The notes beneath the pieces were generated by a model. That model saw nothing but the letters and a program-made list of their open reading frames with translations, searched no databases and was not told the DNA's origin. A stretch of 8,783 nucleotides of DNA from contig CALHHQ010000209.1 of the NCBI GenBank assembly GCA_938030645.1, forward strand, positions 1 through 8,783. Reading direction: 5' to 3'. Positions within the stretch are counted from its first letter, which is position 1; the number at the start of each line of letters is the position of its first letter. The stretch is from an uncultured Rhizobiaceae group bacterium (GTDB taxonomy: Bacteria; Pseudomonadota; Alphaproteobacteria; Rhizobiales; Rhizobiaceae). Shown piece by piece: positions 7,246 to 8,783 of the stretch. The translations under genes were made by a program, and so were the position numbers.

Positions 7246-7695
7246 ATGCTCACAGCCGACAGAGTTACTTCTGGTTCATTTGACCCCATTGATACGGTGA
7301 CGCTGGACGAAACAGATCGCCACCGGCGGCGTATAAAACTCACCTCGGACAAAGGAACAGAGTTCTTACTCAACCTTCCTCGTGCCCGTCTGCTGCGTCA
7401 TGGCGATGGACTGGTTTTGGAAGACGGGACACATATTCAAGTGCTCGCGAAGCCGGAAAAACTGTTTGAAGTAACCGGTCGTGATCAACGGCATCTTTTA
7501 TCGTTGGTTTGGCAGATCGGAAATCGGCATTTGGCCGCACAGATTGAACCTTCGCGCATTCTCATTAGATGCGATGAGGTCATTAGAGGCATGCTTGAAC
7601 AGCTCGGTGCCACGGTTAAAGACATTGAAGCGCCGTTTAATCCAGAAGGTGGCGCATATGGCGATGCCCACCAAGTTCACCATCACCATGACTGA
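7246..7695 (+). CDS. ureE: Urease accessory nickel metallochaperone UreE
   Basis: UreE is a dimeric nickel chaperone that hands Ni(II) to UreG for insertion into urease. The 149 residues cover an N-terminal peptide-binding domain (about 1-70) and a C-terminal metal domain. The hallmark IGNRHLAAQI (91-100) contains His95, equivalent to the interface nickel ligand (His96 in Klebsiella). The C-terminus has a short His-rich tail (His142, His145-148), far shorter than the Klebsiella tail, suggesting delivery rather than bulk storage. GGAAGAG (7230-7236) is a good ribosome site, 9 bases from the ATG. The codons for the tail overlap the start of ureF. Confidence 0.95.
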   Translation: MLTADRVTSGSFDPIDTVTLDETDRHRRRIKLTSDKGTEFLLNLPRARLLRHGDGLVLEDGTHIQVLAKPEKLFEVTGRDQRHLLSLVWQIGNRHLAAQIEPSRILIRCDEVIRGMLEQLGATVKDIEAPFNPEGGAYGDAHQVHHHHD

Positions 7696-8338
7696 CACTT
7701 CGCTCATAAAGCTTATGACATGGCTATCTCCTGCCTTCCCAATAGGCGGGTTTTCTTGGTCCAACGGACTTGAATCCGCATGTCAGAACGGGTCCATCAA
7801 TGATAGCGCAGATCTAAATAGATGGATAACGACATCACTTGAATTTGGACCCGCACACAACGACTTAATAGTTCTAGCTGCAACACATAGAGGCAACACG
7901 TCGATCAACGAAATAAACGACTTGGCACTTGCACTGGCGGGTTCGGCAGAACGGTTTCAAGAAACAACAGAATTGGGCGCGGCATTTCTTAAGGCTGCAA
8001 ATGCTTGGACGCCTGACTCGAACAAACTTTCCAACAAACACATCGCCTACCCGATTGCCGTGGGATGGGTGGCTGCACACAACAATATTGCGCTTAAAGA
8101 TACTCTTCTGGCTTTCCTACAATCAATTGTGAGTAACCAAATACAAGTAGCGTTGCGCCTCATGAGCCTTGGTCAACAAGCGGGTATTGAACTGCTCGCT
8201 TCGTTGGAACCAACTCTTGTGAAGCATGCAACCGCAGCTGCAAATTCAACTCTTGAAGATGTTGGAACCTGCGGTTTGCATATGGATATCGCGTCTATGC
8301 AACACGAAACTCTTCATTCACGGATTTTCAGATCATGA
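7688..8338 (+). CDS. ureF: Urease accessory protein UreF
   Basis: UreF bridges UreD and UreG and gates GTP hydrolysis during nickel insertion. From ATG 7688 the protein has 216 residues, close to family size, and is mostly helical. Family segments are LMTWLSPAFPIGGFSWSNGLE (9-29), ALRLMSLGQQAG (155-166), and the C-terminal QHETLHSRIFRS (205-216). Two positions depart from the usual forms as I know them: SWSNGLE for the common SYSHGLE, and MSLGQ for (x)PLGQ. The start is uncertain: 7688 gives an 8-base overlap with ureE and a family-like N-terminus but no ribosome site. ATG 7658 has AGAAGG (7644-7649) 8 bases upstream and would add ten residues (MAMPTKFTIT). The open frame extends back to 7481, but that part runs through ureE and is not UreF-like. 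Its stop overlaps the ureG start (ATGA). Confidence 0.93.
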   Translation: MTDTSLIKLMTWLSPAFPIGGFSWSNGLESACQNGSINDSADLNRWITTSLEFGPAHNDLIVLAATHRGNTSINEINDLALALAGSAERFQETTELGAAFLKAANAWTPDSNKLSNKHIAYPIAVGWVAAHNNIALKDTLLAFLQSIVSNQIQVALRLMSLGQQAGIELLASLEPTLVKHATAAANSTLEDVGTCGLHMDIASMQHETLHSRIFRS

Positions 8339-8783
8339 GCAACCAAGGACCACTGCGCGTTGGAATTGGCGGTCCTGTTGGCTCCGGCAAAACCACATTG
8401 ACCGAGAAACTCTGCAAAGCAATGCGCGATGACTATTCCATCGCTGTTGTAACAAACGACATTTACACCCGCGAAGATGCCGACGCTTTAATCCGTATGC
8501 AGGCCTTACCTTCCGATCGGGTCATTGGTGTCGAAACAGGTGGGTGCCCCCATACAGCAATTCGCGAAGATGCATCGATCAATCTAAGAGCTATTGATAC
8601 ACTCAACGAACGCCATAAATCGCTCGATGTCATTTTCATCGAATCTGGTGGTGACAATCTGGCAGCAACTTTTTCTCCAGATTTAGCTGACCTTTCGATA
8701 TATGTCGTCTCGGTTGCCCAAGGTGATGATATCCCACGAAAGGGCGGCCCAGCAATCACGCGCTCGGATCTGCTACTGGTGAA
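8335..8783 (+). CDS. ureG: Urease accessory GTPase UreG (C-terminus beyond window)
   Basis: UreG is the SIMIBI-class GTPase that carries nickel as a GTP-bound dimer and drives urease maturation with UreD and UreF. I translated 149 codons before the right edge; family members have roughly 200-210 residues, so about a quarter is missing. The P-loop GPVGSGKTTL is at 13-22, NDIYTREDA at 41-49, the invariant nickel-binding CPH motif at 71-73 within VETGGCPHTAIREDASINL, and the Walker-B-like ESGGDNL at 103-109. The conserved IPRKGGP is at 133-139. AQGDD just before it differs from the more usual AAGEK/AQGDK. The start codon overlaps the ureF stop by 4 bases. The N-terminus lacks the His-rich extension seen in some UreG proteins. 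Confidence 0.97.
   Translation, partial: MSNQGPLRVGIGGPVGSGKTTLTEKLCKAMRDDYSIAVVTNDIYTREDADALIRMQALPSDRVIGVETGGCPHTAIREDASINLRAIDTLNERHKSLDVIFIESGGDNLAATFSPDLADLSIYVVSVAQGDDIPRKGGPAITRSDLLLV

Noticed and set aside
7481..7687. N-terminal extension giving a 285-residue UreF
   Set aside because: This part is an alternate-frame reading of ureE, has no UreF similarity, and would make UreF about 70 residues too long.
1..8783. CRISPR arrays, tRNA or rRNA genes, insertion sequences, attachment sites, phage genes
   Set aside because: I looked for regularly spaced repeats, transposase-like proteins and structural RNA signatures and saw none. The window is almost fully occupied by the genes listed.

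Overview
The window holds most of a urease operon on the plus strand and, divergent from it, two genes of a putative aminoacyl-transfer system on the minus strand. The urease proteins have bacterial three-subunit architecture. The order ureD-ureA-ureB-ureC-(two extra genes)-ureE-ureF-ureG, the short His-rich UreE tail and the roughly balanced base composition suggest an alphaproteobacterium, probably of the Hyphomicrobiales type. That assignment is inferred from gene order and protein style, not from a marker gene.

Left part (1-2914, minus strand). Reading leftward, a GTG-started amino-acid adenylation enzyme resembling DltA/AlmE-type A domains (2914-1319) overlaps by 4 bases (ATGA) a polytopic membrane protein with an MBOAT/DltB-like region (1322 to the left edge, incomplete). 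Together they look like the activation and membrane-transfer steps of a pathway that puts an amino acid on an envelope glycan, lipid or secondary metabolite. The carrier protein such a pathway needs is not in the window.

Middle (2915-3151). This divergent intergenic region contains an exact 8-bp dyad with a 14-bp spacer, two exact TTAAGTCA direct repeats 21 bp apart, and an AT-rich tandem TTGATA repeat nearer ureD. It is the obvious place for control of both transcription units. I found no strong canonical promoter.

Right part (3152-8783, plus strand). ureD, ureA, ureB and ureC encode an insertion chaperone and the three urease subunits. UreC has every nickel-binding and catalytic residue. 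Between ureC and ureE lie an unusual pair: a four-helix DoxX-like membrane protein and an ABM-fold (YgiN-like) small monooxygenase, overlapping by 4 bases. They are followed by ureE, ureF and ureG (ureG is cut by the right edge). From the DoxX-like gene onward all genes overlap or are 3 bases apart, so the pair is transcriptionally and probably translationally linked to the nickel-delivery genes. The only sizeable gap within the operon (6388-6469) may hold an internal promoter.

The urease cluster itself is ordinary. The points that deserve attention are the DltA/DltB-like pair in an apparently Gram-negative genome, the DoxX-like/ABM insertion in the urease operon, and the structured divergent control region.
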